Source: Epiperipatus broadwayi
Taxonomy: Eukaryota > Onychophora > Udeonychophora > Euonychophora > Peripatidae
NCBI GenBank assembly: GCA_028023455.1
Contig: JAQFVV010012435.1
Span: 2,292,001-2,356,000, forward strand
Length of the DNA: 64,000 nt
Reading direction: 5' to 3'
The translations under genes were made by a program, and so were the position numbers. Below are positions 61,101-64,000 of this stretch, in pieces; the stretch's first letter is position 1; the number at the start of each line of letters is the position of its first letter. The notes under the pieces were generated by a model. It made no database searches, was not told the origin of the DNA, and saw only the letters and a list, made by a program, of their open reading frames with translations.

Positions 61101-61754
61101 TAAAAAAAATTGTTTCATTATATGCTTTTTTAAATGGTTGATATTCATAAAAGTTATATTGGTAAATATTTCACACAACAGTCATATCTGAATATGCTAC
61201 TAGACAAATTGCAAACAAATTCTAAAGAACCATTTTTAAATAAACTCACAAATATGTTTACTCTTTTGTATATCAATGCCAGTCCATTTTGTCTGACATA
61301 CAAAAAAGTAAACGTATTTGCAAATGTATTATAAAATGTTTTTTTTTTTAGAATCTGTTTGCAATTTGTCCTAGTAACATACTTGGATATGATTGCTCTA
61401 TTATATATTTAATCAGCAGTAAAACTTATTTACATATGATTATATTATTACTAAATTATATCGATATATATTTACATAATCGAACAGTATATTGCTCTGG
61501 AGTTTTAAGAAATTTAAGCATCTTCAATGACAGAATTGGAGTGGTGACCCATGAATCTTACGTTCTGGAGTCCACTACTGCACTAAACTACATAGACCAT
61601 TATATTATCAGTTATGTATTATCAAAAATATTGTCACAAAGTATTGCTTACTTCACAAATTAAATTATTTAACATAGTGGCCATCAGCTATAAAATGATC
61701 CATTAGTTGATAATTTGTAATCACTTAGCAAGTACAGTAAATTCAGTTAGTTAT

Positions 61755-61955
61755 CCTATTAAACAGGCAAAACTCTTCATACAGTAGTGCCACTCTGTGC
61801 CAACCAGAGTAATCAATGGATGCCAGAAAGCTTGTGCATAAAATCCCCATCTAGTACTTACTCATCCAATATCCCTAGACTAGTTTCTGGCTTGTGGCCA
61901 ATGTCAGTGAAGAGCCTTGGATCTGAGAGCACTGCACTTAGATTTTAGGATCTAA
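61755..61955 (+). mobile_element. Family C MITE-like repeat
   Basis: TTAAACAGGCAAAACTCTTCAT, CAGTAGTGCCACTCTGTGCC, GTAATCAATGGATGCCAGAA, CCCTAGACTAGTTTCTGGCT and GAGAGCACTGCA match 5126-5395 closely. Confidence 0.85.
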
Positions 61956-62156
61956 TGCAACCCTCCAGCAGCTACCTTTTATCTCTACTTAACTACAAAA
62001 CTATGAGAATGAAATTGAAAACAATAATATTTTCAATCTAAGCTCAATCGCTTATATAGTCATATGGGTCTGAACTCAGTTCAGCCCTCATACATTTTAG
62101 TGTCTTTGGCTCTTTAACAACCATAGCCACCATTATCCTATTAGGCAGGATTAGTG

Positions 62157-62370
62157 TTAAACCACTAAACATCACATGATCACCATCTCTTATGCTAGCA
62201 CATAACTTATCATTAAACAGGCAAAGTAGTGCCACAAACCTTCTGGCATCCATTGATTACTCTGGTTGGCACAGGATGGCACTACTGTATGGAGAGTTTT
62301 GCCTGTTTAATAACAGTTATGTGCTAGCATAAGAGATAGTGATCATGTGATGTTTAGTTATCCAATTATT
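62157..62370. mobile_element. Family C foldback, ~215 bp
   Basis: AAACATCACATGATCACCAT, CTCTTATGCTAGCACATAAC and ATTAAACAGGCAAA at the left are mirrored by TTTGCCTGTTTAATAACAG, TTATGTGCTAGCATAAGAG and ATCATGTGATGTTTA at the right. The core is the inverse of the 61755 core (CTTCTGGCATCCATTGATTAC). The minus-strand 69-codon frame here is a by-product. Confidence 0.85.
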
Positions 62371-63458
62371 GATTAATACAAGATATGTATATATTCTTAG
62401 ATAGAGAATAACCCATAGATGGAAATCTAAATTGTCAGCATTGGAACTATAACTGACCTAATGTATAGTTTGTTTTCCTTGATTGTTTTTTTTTTTTGTA
62501 GAGAACTATTATTCAAGGTTTTGTCTGAAATGGATGTGAGTATATTTAATAATTGTTAGTATTGGACAATGGACATCTACAATAAAAGTGTTGGGCAATA
62601 TCATAAAACTGTTTACATTTTTTACGAAGTAATAATAATAAACACCCATTTGTAAATTAGTATGGCCAATCTGACTACAAGAAAGAAAGAAATGAGAGAA
62701 AAATAAAAAAGACTTCTGCAATGATTATATTAAGCAATCTGAGAGGCATATTACATATAGAACCTGCTGTTCCATTTTTCTGCTTACTTGATATTTTATG
62801 ACGTCTTTAATTATTTCAGGAGATTTGTGAAATAATGGTAGTTCTCCAATGCATTCTATTCTGTGCTATATCTTCACAACAGAAACAATTAGTATTGGAC
62901 TATTTTAGAAGTCCTTTGAGATAGACAGGGTCAACCTCACTCACAAAAACAGTAGTCAAGTTTATCATAAAACATCTTTTTAGAAAATCTTGAATTGTTA
63001 ATTCATTTTACATGTGTCCAATTAAATAAAGTCATGATTTTACAATACTGGACTATAGTATCATGTCCAGCAAATGGTACTGGTTGTTTTTATGATCTTG
63101 TTATTGTATTTTGCATCCTTAAATGAAATTTTTTTAATGCCTTTATATTGCATCAGTACGGTGTTTCTACTCACTTCCATACAATAAATTTAGTAAAATA
63201 ACAGCTTTGTATATAGCTAACTTAGTTATAGTAGTTATTTTCCTTCTGATGAAATACTTAATCTTTTAATTTGTTTAAAGCTGCATGTTGAAGTCTATGA
63301 TGTACTTCAACGTTCAAATCCATTTTTCTATTTATATTGACTATTAAATATATAATAATATTGTTGTTTTTTTATAATTAATCCACTTTTTTACAGATTT
63401 GCAATTTTTTATTTTTAATTAATTTAATGCCTGCAGTTTAAATTATGTATATTTTATA
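62371..63458. other. AT-rich DNA, no gene seen
   Basis: Downstream of the presumed 3' end of Semaphorin-1A. No recognisable coding sequence, promoter or repeat. Confidence 0.4.
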
Positions 63459-63542
63459 TGTCAAATGTGTTGACCGGGAAGTGAACCCAGGCCAGTTGCT
63501 TGGAAGGTAGCTATGCTGACCACTAGGCCATCAATGCTTGGC
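63459..63542 (-). mobile_element. tRNA-derived SINE, family A
   Basis: On the - strand GCCAAGCATTGATGGCCTAG, TGGTCAGCATAGCTACCTTC, CAAGCAACTGGCCTGGGTTC and ACTTCCCGGTCAACACATTT. Confidence 0.8.
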
Positions 63543-63605
63543 TAAATTATATTTTAGGACTTAAAAGTTTATATATTTCAACAAATGCATATAATTAAAT
63601 ATATT

Positions 63606-64000
63606 TATTAATTTTGAAGAAGTCTGTTATTTAGTTGAAATTATAAGTATTAAATTAATTTTAAAAGTTACATAAAAAGAACTGTAAGAAAAGTAAATTA
63701 TTATTTATGAATGAAAGCATCTGTTGACTCGTTTTGTAGCTACGATATTATATAATAGCCAAATTCTGAATTGGGAACATGATAATACAAGATTCTCAGG
63801 ACCCGTTTCATCAGTACCTGGACTTCTAGCATTACTAAACCACAAAGCAGAATTAGCATGAACCTTATCTACAGTAAACAGATTTTACTAATCTTATTTC
63901 AAAGTGTAAAAACTCAAACATTTAAAGGGATGCTTTTTATAACTGACAAGTGCATATTTAATTATATTCTGGAGCATAGAAATTGTAATCAGTGAAATTA
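63606..64000. other. AT-rich end of window with a family D trace
   Basis: TTTTGAAGAAGTCTGTTATT and TAGTTGAAATTATAAG resemble the family D core. No gene seen in the rest. Confidence 0.35.

Larger units (their letters stand above)
54829..61110 (+). other. Probable long 3' UTR of Semaphorin-1A
   Basis: After the stop codon come about 6.3 kb of AT-rich DNA with few recognisable repeats (one small foldback at 59067-59172), in contrast to the repeat-filled introns. Candidate poly(A) signals AATAAA occur at 54842, about 55573 and 55975, and near 61083 (followed by A-rich sequence). Short 3' UTR forms ending soon after 54842 or near 56 kb are possible as well as the full length. No open frame in this stretch looks coding. 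The end point is inferred. Confidence 0.4.

Overview
This is an AT-rich, intron-dominated animal genomic window. The only host gene I can identify with confidence is the 3' part of a Semaphorin-1A-type transmembrane semaphorin on the + strand. Its last coding exon (54470-54828) encodes the membrane span and a cytoplasmic tail with the NLVLNVPPK block that I recall from insect Sema-1a. Sema-1 class genes are typical of protostomes. The very long introns (about 4, 25 and 23 kb), low GC and dense tRNA-derived SINEs, LINEs and foldback elements fit a large-genome protostome; a mollusc such as a cephalopod is possible, but I cannot prove it from this window.

Upstream of the last exon I find three short exons by splice sites and reading phase: 2522-2551 (30 nt), 6342-6422 (81 nt) and 31542-31622 (81 nt). 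All enter and leave in phase 1, and the last joins in frame to 54470. They would encode a variable extracellular stalk just outside the membrane. Because each is symmetric, each could be skipped alone. The semaphorin and PSI domains must lie upstream of the window. A speculative alternative last exon at 38692 would give a secreted form. The 3' UTR probably starts at 54829 and may extend to an AATAAA near 61083.

Intron layout. 2.5-6.3 kb: mostly plain AT-rich DNA and one MITE copy (5.1-5.4 kb). 6.4-31.5 kb: the main transposon landfill. It holds a LINE endonuclease remnant (10.4-11.6 kb) broken by an inverted-repeat element with nine 86-bp tandem units (11.6-12.5 kb), a SINE-bearing foldback (13.3-14.0 kb), a near-complete but frameshifted LINE (14.9-17.7 kb) between inverted ~200-bp repeats, a hAT MITE nested in an older repeat with a perfect 8-bp target duplication (18.9-19.3 kb), several foldback MITEs (20-23 kb), and a second LINE (23.6-25.4 kb). 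31.6-54.5 kb: long hairpins (33.2-33.9 kb; a three-arm inverted repeat at 35-36 kb), a dead mariner (43.4-44.2 kb), a cryptic TTAAGT-rich tract (45.2-46.0 kb) and a ~490-bp GATA microsatellite inside a foldback element (51.6-52.5 kb). Six copies of one tRNA-derived SINE are spread over 29-64 kb.

I found no CRISPR array, operon, viral gene, rRNA gene or intact tRNA gene. Most short open frames in the window are chance AT-rich frames or transposon debris. The most interesting aspects are the symmetric stalk exons of the semaphorin gene, a cluster of TGCATG (Rbfox-type) words around one of them, and the many intronic inverted repeats that would fold into long double-stranded RNA in the pre-mRNA.
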